A stretch of DNA of 60,331 nt from Candidatus Gastranaerophilales bacterium (GCA_944322545.1 CALUPF010000011.1:1-60331), one strand, 5' to 3'; numbered from the stretch's first letter, positions 1-9,747 are shown. The notes: generated by a model from the letters alone, not told the origin. A program made the numbers and translations.

Positions 1-330
1 GAAAAATATTTTTGTAAAGATATCATATGCAAAAAAGGTTCTGTTTATATGAATAAATCTGAGATTAAAGATGCTGTTAAAAATGAGTCGATAAAAGATT
101 TGGAAAAATTAAAAGACAAAATCAGGACAATTGGTCGTTCGACTACAATGGTATCTGGTGGTGGTTCATTGGAATTAGGTACAGGAAGACATCATTATAT
201 ATCTGTTTTTGATTGTACAGATGATATTGTTCGTTTTGCGAACCCAGAGGGTACTGCTATGTATAGAGAAATGCCACTAGATGATTTTATAAAAAAAGTT
301 TGTGGACATAGTTTCTATCATAATTTATAA
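1..330 (+). CDS. C-terminal part of a protein, possibly papain/calpain-like peptidase (partial at window edge)
   Basis: The reading frame is open from base 1, so the ATG at 49 is probably internal and this is the 3' end of a longer gene. About 109 residues are visible. The stretch GRHHYISVFDC followed about 15 residues later by FANPEG resembles the His and Asn/Asp segments of papain-fold peptidases of calpain or C39-like type; the Cys part would lie upstream, outside the window. This is a weak motif-level assignment. The gene ends just before a strong terminator shared with the convergent gene. Confidence 0.4.
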   Translation, partial: EKYFCKDIICKKGSVYMNKSEIKDAVKNESIKDLEKLKDKIRTIGRSTTMVSGGGSLELGTGRHHYISVFDCTDDIVRFANPEGTAMYREMPLDDFIKKVCGHSFYHNL

Positions 331-340
331 ATTCTTGTAT

Positions 341-380
341 AAAAAAACACCCTCTTGATTGCAAGAAGGTGTTTTTTTTA
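341..380. terminator. bidirectional intrinsic terminator
   Basis: A hairpin with arms ACACC..TCTTG and CAAGA..GGTGT is flanked by an A-run on the left and a T8 run on the right. It lies between two convergent genes, so it can end transcription from both sides. Confidence 0.85.
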
Positions 381-387
381 TTTGTAA

Positions 388-1137
388 TTATTTTACGAAA
401 TAAGATGCATTTAAGTTTGCATAAAGTTTTATTGCTCCGCCTTGAATTGGGCTAGATGTTTCAGCAACGCTTCCTGCTGATGAGTCCATTGCCACATTTT
501 TGGCAAGCATTCTATATTGTGGTCTTATATTATCAACTGTTGAACAGCTTCCGTTTATGTTTTTAATTCCTGCTAGAGAATTGCCTGCGCTTGATGCCAA
601 GATTTCGGCTCTTTTATAAGCTTTTTTGCCAGCAAGAAGTAGCAATTCATCACACTGTTTGTCATAAGATGATAGAGAAAAATTGATGTTGTTTATGTTT
701 GTTGCTCCTAATGAAATAGCCTTGTCTATCATTTGTCCAGCTTCTTTGATGTTTTTTGTATGGACAATTACATTATTTGACACTTCATATTTTACTAATG
801 TTTTTTTATTGTTTTTGTAATTGTAAATTGGTGCTGCATTAAAGTTTGCTGTTTTTACATAGTCACCATTTTCTTTGTTTATCATTGATGATAAAGCTGC
901 ATATACTTTATCTGAAATTTCTTTGTTTTCTTGTGTAGCCTTTTGTAATGATTTTGAGTCTTCTGTTTGAACAGCGATATTTATTTCAACTATATCAGGT
1001 GGTAATTCTGTATTTGCTGTAGTTGACACAGAAACAAAACCTCTTTCGATTACATCTGCTGTCGCTTTTAATGCACCTGATGAAACAAAACCTACGGCTA
1101 GTAATGTAACTAACGCAACTGATAAATATTTTTTCAT
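388..1137 (-). CDS. SIMPL (DUF541) domain secreted protein
   Basis: This 249-aa protein starts with a clear signal peptide (MKKYLSVALVTLLAVGFVSSG, then an Ala-rich cleavage region), so it should be exported to the periplasm. The mature part begins RGFVSVSTTANTELPPDIVEI and continues through a QATQENKEISDKVYAAL-like helix, the usual pattern of SIMPL/DUF541 (YggE/BP26) proteins: a beta strand with an SxxxxAxxxPD motif and long helices. The biochemical function of this family is poorly defined; proposed roles are in oxidative stress and as oligomeric periplasmic proteins. It is a single gene with its own upstream region and ends at the shared terminator. Confidence 0.8.
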   Translation of the reverse strand: MKKYLSVALVTLLAVGFVSSGALKATADVIERGFVSVSTTANTELPPDIVEINIAVQTEDSKSLQKATQENKEISDKVYAALSSMINKENGDYVKTANFNAAPIYNYKNNKKTLVKYEVSNNVIVHTKNIKEAGQMIDKAISLGATNINNINFSLSSYDKQCDELLLLAGKKAYKRAEILASSAGNSLAGIKNINGSCSTVDNIRPQYRMLAKNVAMDSSAGSVAETSSPIQGGAIKLYANLNASYFVK

Positions 1138-1210
1138 ATCTTCTCCTTCTCAAATGAAAAATACACCTACAAGATTATAAACGATGAAGAATGAAAAAAG
1201 TTCATTTTTT

Positions 1211-2494
1211 TTACATCATTGAAAATAATTTTTCAAAAACTGGTGAAGCAAAGTCGTTAAAACGGTTTATGTATAAGTTGTAATTGTCTTGTGTACCAAT
1301 AAAATCTTCGATATCACCTTTAAAACCACAGTCAGCGAATGCTTGTTTTGCTTTTTGAAGTTTATCTGCTGTTGAGATTACTTCTTCGTTCGCTGTACAT
1401 TTTGCAAGCATGTATTCTGAATAATCGTTACATAATCTCATTTGGGGAGTGTCTTTGACCTGTTCGTAAAATGACTTGAAAAACTCTTTCGTATGCTTAC
1501 TATCAGTAGATTCTTGTAAATTTTGTATAATTTGAAATCTTAATTTTGGATTTTCTTTATACATTTTAACTAATGAATCTAAATCCATTGCCGCTTTTTC
1601 TTGCTCAATTCGTAGATTGACACGATTAGTTAGGAATTGTACATCTGAACCATATTTGTGTTTTTTGGGAATTATGTATCCAAAATCAACGAGTATGGCA
1701 TTCCCATTGGCATCTTTTATATACATTCCTTCATTTACATCATCAAAATACAGACCATTTTTTTCTAAGTAGTCTTTTATTTTAATTCCTTTTGTCCTCA
1801 TTTTATAATTTGAGTCAATAAATTCTGATACAATCCAGCCATTGTCTGGGTTTGCAGCTATTAATGCGGCTGTGTCTGAAACTCCGTCATCATAAAGCCT
1901 TTTTTGAATTGCCGCTTCAGCATATGCACCTTCTGTTCGTGATATTTTGTGGGTCGTGCCATGATATTTTTTCATTATGAATGGTTTTACATTTGGCATT
2001 TCAATTTTATATACAGATCCAGACATGCCTTTCGCTAAAAATGATACTTTGGCAGTTTTGTTTCCTAATTCTATTTCAAAGATTTTGCCTGCTTTTTCAT
2101 ATTTTAGATCCGTTGGTTTTAAAACAGAAAGCATCGATGCAATATTATCCATCTCTTTTGCAAATTGCGCTTCACTCAGTCCTGTTTTTTGGATAATTTC
2201 TTTAATTTCTTTGGTGTTTATATAATTTTTCCCTGAATTTTGTATTGTTCTGTATAGTTCAACAGGGAGTGTTTCGAAACTTCCTGGTTCTATATTTAGG
2301 CTTTTGGTCATTTCATTTATTATTTGAACTGACTTTTTTTGTGGAATAGTTCTGACACAGACATCAGAATCTAGCTTTGGGCTATACTTTAATCCATCCA
2401 GTCTTATGTTTTTAAGCCCTTGGGGTTTGCTAGCAAAAAAATTTTTTATAGGTTTAATATTTCTAAATTGTTCGATAGTGCTAAAACTAAACAT
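1211..2494 (-). CDS. protein kinase-like fold protein, possibly catalytically altered
   Basis: No signal peptide is seen in this 427-aa protein. A kinase-like core can be read: a glycine-rich loop AKGMSGSVYKIE (about 154-165), a Lys in FIMKKYHG (175/176), candidate alpha-C Glu residues at about 188-192, a catalytic-loop-like FDDVNEGM (250-257) and VDFG (269-272). In APH-like kinases the loop reads DxHxGN; here the metal-binding Asn is replaced by Met257, so phosphotransfer may be altered or lost. The N-terminal 140 residues are helical and unrecognised. The first residues (MFSFST.IEQF) resemble those of the ART-like gene at 34309. It is the last gene of a minus-strand run of effector-like genes. 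The fold call is motif-based. Confidence 0.5.
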   Translation of the reverse strand: MFSFSTIEQFRNIKPIKNFFASKPQGLKNIRLDGLKYSPKLDSDVCVRTIPQKKSVQIINEMTKSLNIEPGSFETLPVELYRTIQNSGKNYINTKEIKEIIQKTGLSEAQFAKEMDNIASMLSVLKPTDLKYEKAGKIFEIELGNKTAKVSFLAKGMSGSVYKIEMPNVKPFIMKKYHGTTHKISRTEGAYAEAAIQKRLYDDGVSDTAALIAANPDNGWIVSEFIDSNYKMRTKGIKIKDYLEKNGLYFDDVNEGMYIKDANGNAILVDFGYIIPKKHKYGSDVQFLTNRVNLRIEQEKAAMDLDSLVKMYKENPKLRFQIIQNLQESTDSKHTKEFFKSFYEQVKDTPQMRLCNDYSEYMLAKCTANEEVISTADKLQKAKQAFADCGFKGDIEDFIGTQDNYNLYINRFNDFASPVFEKLFSMM

Positions 2495-2559
2495 AAAAAT
2501 ACCTAAATGGACTAACCTTGTATATAAATAAAAACAAGAGAATAAAATAAATTGCTAAT

Positions 2560-3372
2560 TTATACAGAAGGTTTGAACATTTGGTTTACATCAAGGTTTT
2601 CAAATTTCATAGGATTATCTTGGCTGTAGCCTAAAAAGTCTGTGTAAAAAGCAAGGCCTTCTTGTGGCTGGAAAACTTTGTTTGCCCAAGCATCAACAAT
2701 TATTGCATTTTCTCCCCAAGTTTCTGGCTTTTCTTTAATTGCATTTGGAGCTAGTCCTATAACGTTAAATACGTGTCCATTTGAAGCTTTGTTTCCTGAA
2801 ATTTCTATTACTGCTTGGTTTTTAATGCCCATTTTGTTTAATTTGTCATGTATAATATAGGCTCTTTCTCCACAGTTACCGTGATTAGATTCTTTAAATT
2901 CTTTTTTGACCATATTTATGTATTCATCGAAAGTCTGGTTTTGTTGATCTGGTCTTTTTTCTAACAAACCTATCATTAATTTAAAGTATCTGTCTGCTTT
3001 GACTTTCATCAATGAAGTTTCCAAAGATTTTGGCTTTTCCTTTTCCATTTTCTTTGCTAGGGTTTCACACATTGTGAATGATTCTAGGTTTGGATATTCA
3101 GTGTTAAATTCGTTTAATAGCTTGTTTCCTAATGATAAATTGTAATGGATGTTATCATTAATGCTGTTTAGTCCATATAAATTATTAATTCCTTGTTGGT
3201 TTTGATATTGCAAAATTTGTGTGGCTGGAAATTGCTGAGCTGTTTGTGTTTGAGAATAAGTGTTTGATGCATTACCACCAACAACAGGCTGTGACATGTT
3301 GCAGCTAGTCTGATAATTTGGATTTTGTATATAAGGATTTGTTGTATATGGATTAAGCATTTTTCTAAACAC
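2560..3372 (-). CDS. putative Cys-His-Asp hydrolase (papain/transglutaminase-like), effector-like
   Basis: In this 270-aa protein residues 1-70 are low complexity, rich in Asn, Gln, Tyr and Thr. The C-terminal half carries NHGNCGERA (Cys167), SNGHVFNV (His200) and IIVDAWANK (Asp227). The order and spacing match the Cys-His-Asp triad of papain/transglutaminase-like hydrolases, and the GNCGE plus GHVF plus D.W pattern recurs in bacterial effector proteases and deamidases. No signal peptide is visible. The substrate is unknown. It lies 65 bp upstream of the kinase-like gene on the same strand, so co-transcription is plausible. Confidence 0.5.
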   Translation of the reverse strand: MFRKMLNPYTTNPYIQNPNYQTSCNMSQPVVGGNASNTYSQTQTAQQFPATQILQYQNQQGINNLYGLNSINDNIHYNLSLGNKLLNEFNTEYPNLESFTMCETLAKKMEKEKPKSLETSLMKVKADRYFKLMIGLLEKRPDQQNQTFDEYINMVKKEFKESNHGNCGERAYIIHDKLNKMGIKNQAVIEISGNKASNGHVFNVIGLAPNAIKEKPETWGENAIIVDAWANKVFQPQEGLAFYTDFLGYSQDNPMKFENLDVNQMFKPSV

Positions 3373-3414
3373 ACTCCTACATATATATAAAGTTATATTG
3401 TGTAAGAAAATTGC

Positions 3415-3837
3415 CTAGTATTTTTCACTAACTGTGTTGCACACTTTGGGATCGTTAAAATATTTCAAAAAAACAACGTCTTCATGTGAGCCGACGACAG
3501 GCATTGCTCCTATTGTTGCAGAATGCTTTGCATCTGGTGTTAACATTGAATTAAAATATTCTTCACGTTGTTTTTGTGAGAACATACAGGTTGTTGTGTT
3601 TTTTCCTCTTAACCATTCATTTGTTTCTACATATACACATCTTTCACTACCATCAGGAATAAAGCCTTTTATCTCATAACTGCTTTTTGAGTTGTAGCTG
3701 ATGTTAAATTTAGATTCAGAAAAAGGTTTGCATATTGAAAAATTTTTCTTAAACTCATCTGAATATTTTGAGCCGGCTGCATATGCAATTGTTGTAGTAA
3801 TTATCAAAATTGATATTGTTAAAAATACTTTTTTCAT
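3415..3837 (-). CDS. small secreted protein of unknown function
   Basis: This 140-aa protein has a good signal peptide (MKKVFLTISILIITTTIAYA followed by AGSKYS). The mature part of about 120 residues has four Cys (in FSICKP, ERCVYV, TTCMFS, KVCNTV) that could form two disulfides, and no motif I recognise. It is probably periplasmic. It sits 12 bp after the stop of the upstream membrane-anchored gene on the same strand, which suggests a small operon. Confidence 0.6.
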   Translation of the reverse strand: MKKVFLTISILIITTTIAYAAGSKYSDEFKKNFSICKPFSESKFNISYNSKSSYEIKGFIPDGSERCVYVETNEWLRGKNTTTCMFSQKQREEYFNSMLTPDAKHSATIGAMPVVGSHEDVVFLKYFNDPKVCNTVSEKY

Positions 3838-3849
3838 AAAGAAATTCTA

Positions 3850-4359
3850 TCACATGAAATTCTTTTTTAAATAAAAGACTAGTGAGATAAGAAATAAAGC
3901 TAGAATTACTCCGATCATTGTCAGACATCCGCCTAAAATAACATTTGCTATTTTATCAGATCGGTCTAGCGCTTCCTCTTCATTTTCTTTTATTTGGAAA
4001 TTAAATCTTTCAATTGTAATATTTGGAGATTTTTGTTTTTCTTTTTCAAATCTGAAGACATATTGGTTAAATAATTCTTTTTCAATTGTTACCACTTTTC
4101 TTAAACGTGTATATCCGAGTAGCATTTTTATTTCATAGCTCATATCTTTGATTACACAATTTCGAGAAAAGACTTTTTCATCAATTTTTTTTAATGCATA
4201 ATCGTTATCTTCGCAGTAAAACTCAAAATAGCACCAAAAATCATCTTCAAAGAACCATTCACGTTTTGTGTCCGGCTCAAAAATAACTTTTTGACAGGCT
4301 AATGAGCTGCATTTTTCTTGCTCTTTGAAGTATTCCTCTTTAATGCTTTGATATTCCAT
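3850..4359 (-). CDS. unknown protein with one C-terminal membrane anchor
   Basis: This 169-aa protein is a soluble, charged N-terminal region followed by one hydrophobic segment near the C-terminus (VILGGCLTMIGVILALFLIS) and a short basic tail: a tail-anchored topology with most of the protein probably cytoplasmic. No family is recognised. It is first in the minus-strand run ending at 1211 and reads divergently from adhE. Confidence 0.55.
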   Translation of the reverse strand: MEYQSIKEEYFKEQEKCSSLACQKVIFEPDTKREWFFEDDFWCYFEFYCEDNDYALKKIDEKVFSRNCVIKDMSYEIKMLLGYTRLRKVVTIEKELFNQYVFRFEKEKQKSPNITIERFNFQIKENEEEALDRSDKIANVILGGCLTMIGVILALFLISLVFYLKKNFM

Positions 4360-4420
4360 ATTGCAATTTTATAATATCTTTTTGTAATTTTGAACTGTAA
4401 AATTGGGTAATAAAATAGAA

Positions 4421-4438
4421 TTGTGAAAAAAATCACAC
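4421..4438. promoter_or_regulatory. CRP/FNR- or Rex-type palindrome upstream of adhE
   Basis: TGTGA-N6-TCACA at 4422-4437 is a perfect palindrome. It matches the core of CRP/FNR-family sites and also the core of Rex sites (TTGTGA..TCACAA). It lies about 180 bp upstream of the adhE start in the divergent intergenic region. The regulator is inferred; none is encoded nearby. Confidence 0.5.
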
Positions 4439-4580
4439 TTGTAAAATTAAGAAAATCTAAAGATTTATATAAAAAATATATTCATAGAACATCGATAAAT
4501 AAAGAACTTCAATTGTATCTTATTATTAATAATTGTAAAAATAACACTTGAATTTTAGTTATTTGTGTGCAATATTAATA

Positions 4581-4594
4581 GTGAATTATTTCAC
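4581..4594. promoter_or_regulatory. second palindrome next to the adhE ribosome binding site (Rex-like)
   Basis: GTGAA-TTAT-TTCAC has 5-bp perfect arms and a 4-bp spacer, the geometry of Rex operators. It lies just upstream of the GGAG ribosome binding site (4601-4604) of adhE. Binding here would block transcription or initiation. Rex control of adhE by NADH/NAD+ is common in fermentative bacteria. Confidence 0.45.
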
Positions 4595-4614
4595 GATAAA
4601 GGAGATATTACACT

Positions 4615-7257
4615 ATGGCAACAAAAAAACAAGCCGAAACTGAAAAGCTCGAAAAAGCTTTCAACAAATCTACTGAAGTTAAAACTCATGACGATTTGAA
4701 GCTTATCATCGAAAGAGCTAAAAAAGCACAAAAAATCTATGCTACTTTTTCTCAAGAACAAGTAGATAAAATTTTCAAAGCAGCTGCTACTGCTGCAGAC
4801 AAAATGAGAATTCCTCTAGCTAAAATGGCTGTTGAAGAATCAGGCATGGGCGTTATGGAAGATAAAATCATCAAAAACCACTTCGCAGCTGAATATATCT
4901 ATAACAAATACAAAAATATGAAAACAGCTGGCGTTATTTTTGAAGATAAAGCTAACGGTATTAAAAAAGTAGCAGAACCTATCGGTGTTATTGCAGCAGT
5001 TATTCCTACAACTAACCCAACTTCAACTGCTATTTTCAAATCATTAATCGCTTTGAAAACAAGAAACGCTCTTGTATTTTCACCACACCCAAGAGCTAAA
5101 AAATGTACTATTGAAGCAGCTAGAATCGTTTTGGAAGCAGCTGTTAAAGCTGGTGCTCCAGACGGACTTATCGCTTGGATTGATGAGCCATCAGTTGAAT
5201 TGTCAGGCGCTTTGATGCACCACGAAGATATCGATATGATTCTTGCAACAGGTGGTCCTGGAATGGTTAAAGCAGCTTATTCTTCTGGTAAACCTGCTTT
5301 AGGTGTTGGCCCTGGTAACACTCCTGCTGTTATCGATGAAACTGCTGATATCAAAATGGCTGTTTCTTCAATTCTTATGTCAAAAACTTTCGACAACGGT
5401 ATGATTTGTGCTTCTGAACAATCAGTTGTTGTAGTTAAAGATGTATATGAAGAAGTTAAAAAAGAATTCGTTTTAAGAGGTGCTTATATCCTTTCTAAAG
5501 CTGAAAAAGATAAAGTAGCTAAAACAATCATCAAAGATGGTAGATTGAATGCTGCTATCGTTGGTCAACCAGCTGCTAAAATCGCTGAAATGGCTGGTGT
5601 AACTGTTCCTGCTGATACAAAAGTTATCATCGGTGAAGTTACTGACATTTGCGAAGAAGAATCTTTCGCTCACGAAAAATTATCACCAGTATTGGCTATG
5701 TACAAAGCTAAAGATTTTGATGATGCAGTACAAAAAGCTTATGACTTGGTTGATTTTGGTGGTGCAGGCCACACATCTGTTTTATATACAGATGAAAGAG
5801 ATTCTGAAAGAATTGAAAAATTCGGTGTTAAATTACACACTTGCAGAATTTTGATCAACACTCCATCATCTCAAGGTGGTATCGGTGACCTGTTCAACTT
5901 CAGAGTTAATCCTTCATTAACTTTAGGTTGTGGTTCTTGGGGCGGTAACGCAGTAAGCGAAAACGTTGGTCCTCAACACTTATTGAACATCAAAACAGTT
6001 GCTGAAAGGAGAGAAAACATGCTTTGGTACAAAGTTCCTGCAAAAGTATACTTCAAAAGAGGAGCTTTGGATTTGGCTCTTAGAGAATTGCAAGGCAAAA
6101 AACGTGCATTTATCGTTACAGACAGATTCTTATTCAACTCTGGTATGACAAATGCTATTACAAATACATTGGACGAAATCGGTGTTGATTATCAAATCTT
6201 CTTCGATGTTAAACCAGACCCAACATTATCTACAATTAACGATGCAATGATGATGGTTAAAGCTTATGAACCAGACGTATTCATCGCATTAGGTGGTGGT
6301 TCTTCAATGGACGCTGCTAAAATCTTGTGGTTAATGTATGAACAACCTGATACAGTATTCGAAGATATCGCTATGAGATTTATGGATATCAGAAAAAGAA
6401 TCTGCATGATTCCTGAATTAGGTAAAAAAGCAGAAATGGTTTGTGTACCTACAACTTCAGGTACTGGTTCAGAAGTTACTCCTTTTGCAATTATAACAGA
6501 CGATCAAACAGGTGTTAAATATGCAATCGCTGATTACGCTTTGACTCCAAACGTAGCAATCATCGATCCTAACCTAGTTGATTCTATGCCAAAAGGCTTA
6601 ACAGCTGTTTCTGGTTACGATGCTATTACTCACGCTATCGAAGCTTACGTATCAGTTATGGCAACAAACTTCACAAACTCTAACTCTTTAGAAGCTTTGA
6701 AATTGTTGTTCAGATACTTGAAACGTTCTTACGACAATGGTGCAAAAGACCCACAAGCAAGAGAAAAAGTACACTATGCTTCAACAATTGCTGGTATGGC
6801 ATTTGCTAACGCATTCTTAGGTGTATGTCACTCTATGGCTCACAAATTGGGTGCTATGTTCCACGTACCACACGGTATGGCTAACGCATTGTTAATCAAC
6901 CAAGTTATCAAGTTCAACGCAACTGATAAACCAGCTAAACAAACAGCATTCCCTCAATACAAATTCCCATGTGCTAAGGCTAAATATGGCCAAATCGCTG
7001 ATGAATTAGGATTGGGCGGTAAAAATGATGATGAAAAAGTTGAATTGCTACAACAAGCATTGATTCAAATGAAAAAGGATCTTGGTTTACCAATGTCTAT
7101 CAAAGAATTTGGTATCGACGAACAAGAATTCCTTGCTAAACTTGATGAAATGGTTGAACTTGCATTCGACGATCAATGTACAGGTGCTAACCCAAGATAT
7201 CCATTGTTTGAAGAAATCAAACAAATGTACTTGGATGCATACTACGGAAGAATATAA
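4615..7257 (+). CDS. adhE: bifunctional acetaldehyde/alcohol dehydrogenase
   Basis: AdhE reduces acetyl-CoA to acetaldehyde and then ethanol with two NADH, closing the redox balance of fermentation; the family forms cytoplasmic spirosome filaments. The 880-aa length is typical. The N-terminal half is a CoA-acylating aldehyde dehydrogenase with the catalytic Cys in [12 protein letters not shown] (about residue 264). The C-terminal half is an iron-type alcohol dehydrogenase with [22 protein letters not shown] and His residues in [19 protein letters not shown] and [10 protein letters not shown]. Codon use looks more regular (AAC, CAC, TTC, GGT) than in its neighbours, as expected for a highly expressed gene. 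The start is fixed by GGAG 11 bp upstream. It is monocistronic, with a strong terminator downstream. Confidence 0.97.
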   Translation: MATKKQAETEKLEKAFNKSTEVKTHDDLKLIIERAKKAQKIYATFSQEQVDKIFKAAATAADKMRIPLAKMAVEESGMGVMEDKIIKNHFAAEYIYNKYKNMKTAGVIFEDKANGIKKVAEPIGVIAAVIPTTNPTSTAIFKSLIALKTRNALVFSPHPRAKKCTIEAARIVLEAAVKAGAPDGLIAWIDEPSVELSGALMHHEDIDMILATGGPGMVKAAYSSGKPALGVGPGNTPAVIDETADIKMAVSSILMSKTFDNGMICASEQSVVVVKDVYEEVKKEFVLRGAYILSKAEKDKVAKTIIKDGRLNAAIVGQPAAKIAEMAGVTVPADTKVIIGEVTDICEEESFAHEKLSPVLAMYKAKDFDDAVQKAYDLVDFGGAGHTSVLYTDERDSERIEKFGVKLHTCRILINTPSSQGGIGDLFNFRVNPSLTLGCGSWGGNAVSENVGPQHLLNIKTVAERRENMLWYKVPAKVYFKRGALDLALRELQGKKRAFIVTDRFLFNSGMTNAITNTLDEIGVDYQIFFDVKPDPTLSTINDAMMMVKAYEPDVFIALGGGSSMDAAKILWLMYEQPDTVFEDIAMRFMDIRKRICMIPELGKKAEMVCVPTTSGTGSEVTPFAIITDDQTGVKYAIADYALTPNVAIIDPNLVDSMPKGLTAVSGYDAITHAIEAYVSVMATNFTNSNSLEALKLLFRYLKRSYDNGAKDPQAREKVHYASTIAGMAFANAFLGVCHSMAHKLGAMFHVPHGMANALLINQVIKFNATDKPAKQTAFPQYKFPCAKAKYGQIADELGLGGKNDDEKVELLQQALIQMKKDLGLPMSIKEFGIDEQEFLAKLDEMVELAFDDQCTGANPRYPLFEEIKQMYLDAYYGRI

Positions 7258-7280
7258 TTTGAGAGTAAGATCCTCAAAAC

Positions 7281-7313
7281 AAAGACCCGTTGATTATTCA
7301 ACGGGTCTTTTAA
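7281..7313. terminator. terminator of adhE, possibly bidirectional
   Basis: A perfect 13-bp stem (7281-7293 with 7298-7310, core AGACCCGTTGA) and a 4-nt loop are followed by T-rich sequence. The A-run on the left lets it also serve the convergent MATE gene. Confidence 0.9.
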
Positions 7314-7329
7314 TTAGAAAAATTTGATC

Positions 7330-8709
7330 TTATTGTCTTTTTTGTAGGTTGTAGTTGTTACGTGCTTTTTTAGCTATTTTTAAAAGGTTTGTGTAATAAC
7401 CTATCGCAAGAATTAGTCCAGCGCTGACCCATGCAATAGGGCCAGCATAGAAAACGCCAAAATAGCTAAATTTAACAGCTAGATAAACAGCAGCAAATGA
7501 ACGAACAAGAAGTTCTGCGATACTTGCTGAAAGCGGTAAAAAAGCTTCGCCCATACCTTGTAATGCGTTTCTGAAAATGAAAATTTGTCCTAAGAAAAAA
7601 TAAAATATTGTGCTTATCCAAAGATAGCTTTTTGCAATTGCAATTATATGAGTTTCGCCTTTACCTATAAATATTCCAACAATATTGCTGCCGTAAAAAT
7701 GGATTAAAAATGCCATTATGATACTCAGACTTATGTTTATTAAAGAGCTTCTGTTGACTCCTGTTTTGATTCTTGAGAAATTGTTTGCTCCATAGTTTTG
7801 AGCTGTATAAGCAGCAAGCGCAACACCAAAAGAAATCATAGGAAGGGTTGCTATTTGTTCTATTCTTAGCGCAGCTGTAAATGCTGCAATTACATCAGGT
7901 CCAAAGGTGTTGCATACACTTTGGATTATTAAAATACCTATGCCGAGAATTGAAAATTGTAATGACATTGGTATTCCGACTTTTAGATGTTCAATAGCAA
8001 AATCTAGGCTTTTTTTGCTAATTGCAAATGTCCAATCTTCTTTTTTTAGATGTAAAATAGGAAATTTCTTTTTTACATAAATTATGCACATAAGAACCGA
8101 AACACCTTGGGAAATAACTACGGCAATAGCTGAACCGGGGACCCCCCAATGAAACTGTAGAATAAAAAGTAAGGCCAAAAAGATATTTAATATTGATGCA
8201 AAAATTAAGAAATAAAGAGGTGTTTTGCTGTCACCTAATGCTCTTACTATACTAGCAAGCAGATTATATAAATTTACGATTATAAGACCTGTGACTACTA
8301 TTTGAATATACCAGTATGCATCTTTATAAATTTCTTTAGGTACATTCATCCAAGCAAGTATTTGGTTCATTAATATTGCTAGTAAGATTGAAAAGACAAC
8401 TGTAAAAACAGTGCTTAACACAGTAGATACAGTTACAGATTTTCTAACTCCATCAGGATCTTTTGCACCAAATCTTTGGCCTGTAATTACTGCAAATCCG
8501 TTTGTAAGACCAACTACAACAAACATCAAAAAGAAAAATATTGGAGAAATTGCTCCGACAGCAGCTAGAGCATTCATTCCTAAAGTTCGTCCAACAATTA
8601 CGATATCAGCTATGTTATACAATTGTTGGAAGACGTTTCCTATTAAAAGTGGCACTGAAAAAAGCAATATTAGTTTAAGTGGATCGCCTTTTGTCATGTC
8701 ATTAATCAT
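7330..8709 (-). CDS. MATE family multidrug/cation antiporter
   Basis: A 459-aa polytopic inner-membrane protein with about 12 hydrophobic segments in two related halves, the expected size for MATE exporters. The N-terminus (DMTKGDPLKLILLFSVPLLIGNVFQQLYN) and the following IVGRTLGMNALAAVGA are very typical of the family; the second half repeats the pattern (FGVALAAYTAQNYGANN). It should export cationic compounds using a Na+ or H+ gradient. The substrate cannot be read from sequence. It is a single gene, convergent with adhE. Confidence 0.92.
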   Translation of the reverse strand: MINDMTKGDPLKLILLFSVPLLIGNVFQQLYNIADIVIVGRTLGMNALAAVGAISPIFFFLMFVVVGLTNGFAVITGQRFGAKDPDGVRKSVTVSTVLSTVFTVVFSILLAILMNQILAWMNVPKEIYKDAYWYIQIVVTGLIIVNLYNLLASIVRALGDSKTPLYFLIFASILNIFLALLFILQFHWGVPGSAIAVVISQGVSVLMCIIYVKKKFPILHLKKEDWTFAISKKSLDFAIEHLKVGIPMSLQFSILGIGILIIQSVCNTFGPDVIAAFTAALRIEQIATLPMISFGVALAAYTAQNYGANNFSRIKTGVNRSSLINISLSIIMAFLIHFYGSNIVGIFIGKGETHIIAIAKSYLWISTIFYFFLGQIFIFRNALQGMGEAFLPLSASIAELLVRSFAAVYLAVKFSYFGVFYAGPIAWVSAGLILAIGYYTNLLKIAKKARNNYNLQKRQ

Positions 8710-8823
8710 TATTATAAAAACCTTATTGTTTTTTATTTACACATTAATATACAAATATCATAAAATTAATTTAATTAGCAAAAATTTTTTTTCTTAGTTT
8801 TTTACTTTTTTGTAAGGTTTATT

Positions 8824-9726
8824 ATGTTTATAAATTTATTCCCAACAAAGATTAATTTAAATAAGAGTGTAATATTAGATTCAAAACGAAACTTGAGTTT
8901 TAAGTCTGAGCAAGTCCAAAAATCAGATAGTTTTGAATTATCATCTAATCCTAAAACTATTGAGATGAGTGTTTATAACCCATTTTATAATTCTAATTTC
9001 AATGGTGTTGTTAATGTTGATTTGACTAAGCCACAAAAGATTGTACTTTCTGAAACAAGAAATAAAAGATTGGAATGTAAAAGCCTAGTTTTAGATTATG
9101 ATCCTAATAGGACAGATTATTTAATTAGCAAAGTCACTGGGCGAAAAGTTAAGGTTGCTATTTTAGAAGCTAAAAATGGTAAGGCTGAAACAGCTTATAT
9201 TTTTATGTCACCAACATTGAAAAAAGAATATGGCTATGTCAACTTTACAGATAGAGATTCTACATATTGGTATCCAATAGATTATTTAGTTGACACTGAA
9301 TTGAAAAAAGATTATCCAAGACAGGGGATAAAAGGAAGAAGATTGATAATTGACTATCTTCAAAATTGGAATGACAAAAAAATAGGTGGAGTTGGAAAAT
9401 TAGCTGATAAATTAGCTGTTAAATATTGTCTTGAACATAATATGAAACCTGTCATTGTCTCAAATGCTGATGTAGGCTCACATGTTGCCCATTATCTTCG
9501 TGGCAAAAGATTTTTGCCTTTAGATAAAGATTTTTATGGCTATAACTTTTTTAAACAAAAATATGGAACTACTGATGTGAATAAAATTTTGAAAAAGCTG
9601 CTAGACCAAGCTCAAAATAGTGAAGATATGGAGATAGATATCTCTGATTGGGGCTTAGTTCCTATGTATATGCCTCAAAAACTTGCACAAAAATACATCA
9701 ACGAGTTAAAATCTGAGAAGAAATAA
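8824..9726 (+). CDS. unknown protein with N-terminal SFKS-type motif; possible acetyltransferase-like C-terminal half
   Basis: This 300-aa protein has an N-terminal region of about 60 residues that looks disordered (Ser/Asn/Lys-rich) and contains LSFKSE at about 24-29, close to the SFKG signature of other unknown proteins here. The C-terminal half has DYPRQGIKGRRLI and GVGKLADKLAVKYCLEHNMKPV; the latter resembles the acetyl-CoA-binding turn and helix of GNAT folds, but this is only suggestive. No signal peptide. It reads 22 bp upstream of the LUD gene and may be co-transcribed with it. Confidence 0.45.
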   Translation: MFINLFPTKINLNKSVILDSKRNLSFKSEQVQKSDSFELSSNPKTIEMSVYNPFYNSNFNGVVNVDLTKPQKIVLSETRNKRLECKSLVLDYDPNRTDYLISKVTGRKVKVAILEAKNGKAETAYIFMSPTLKKEYGYVNFTDRDSTYWYPIDYLVDTELKKDYPRQGIKGRRLIIDYLQNWNDKKIGGVGKLADKLAVKYCLEHNMKPVIVSNADVGSHVAHYLRGKRFLPLDKDFYGYNFFKQKYGTTDVNKILKKLLDQAQNSEDMEIDISDWGLVPMYMPQKLAQKYINELKSEKK

Positions 9727-9747
9727 ATTTATATTATGGAGTGAGTT

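Larger units (their letters stand above)
4360..4614. other. divergent intergenic region containing the adhE control region
   Basis: These 255 bp contain no gene. They are very AT-rich and hold the two palindromes listed separately plus the GGAG ribosome binding site of adhE. No reliable -35/-10 pair can be fixed by eye because many A/T hexamers fit. Confidence 0.6.

Noticed and set aside
8411..8797. A 128-aa plus-strand ORF
   Set aside because: It runs antisense to the well supported MATE gene.
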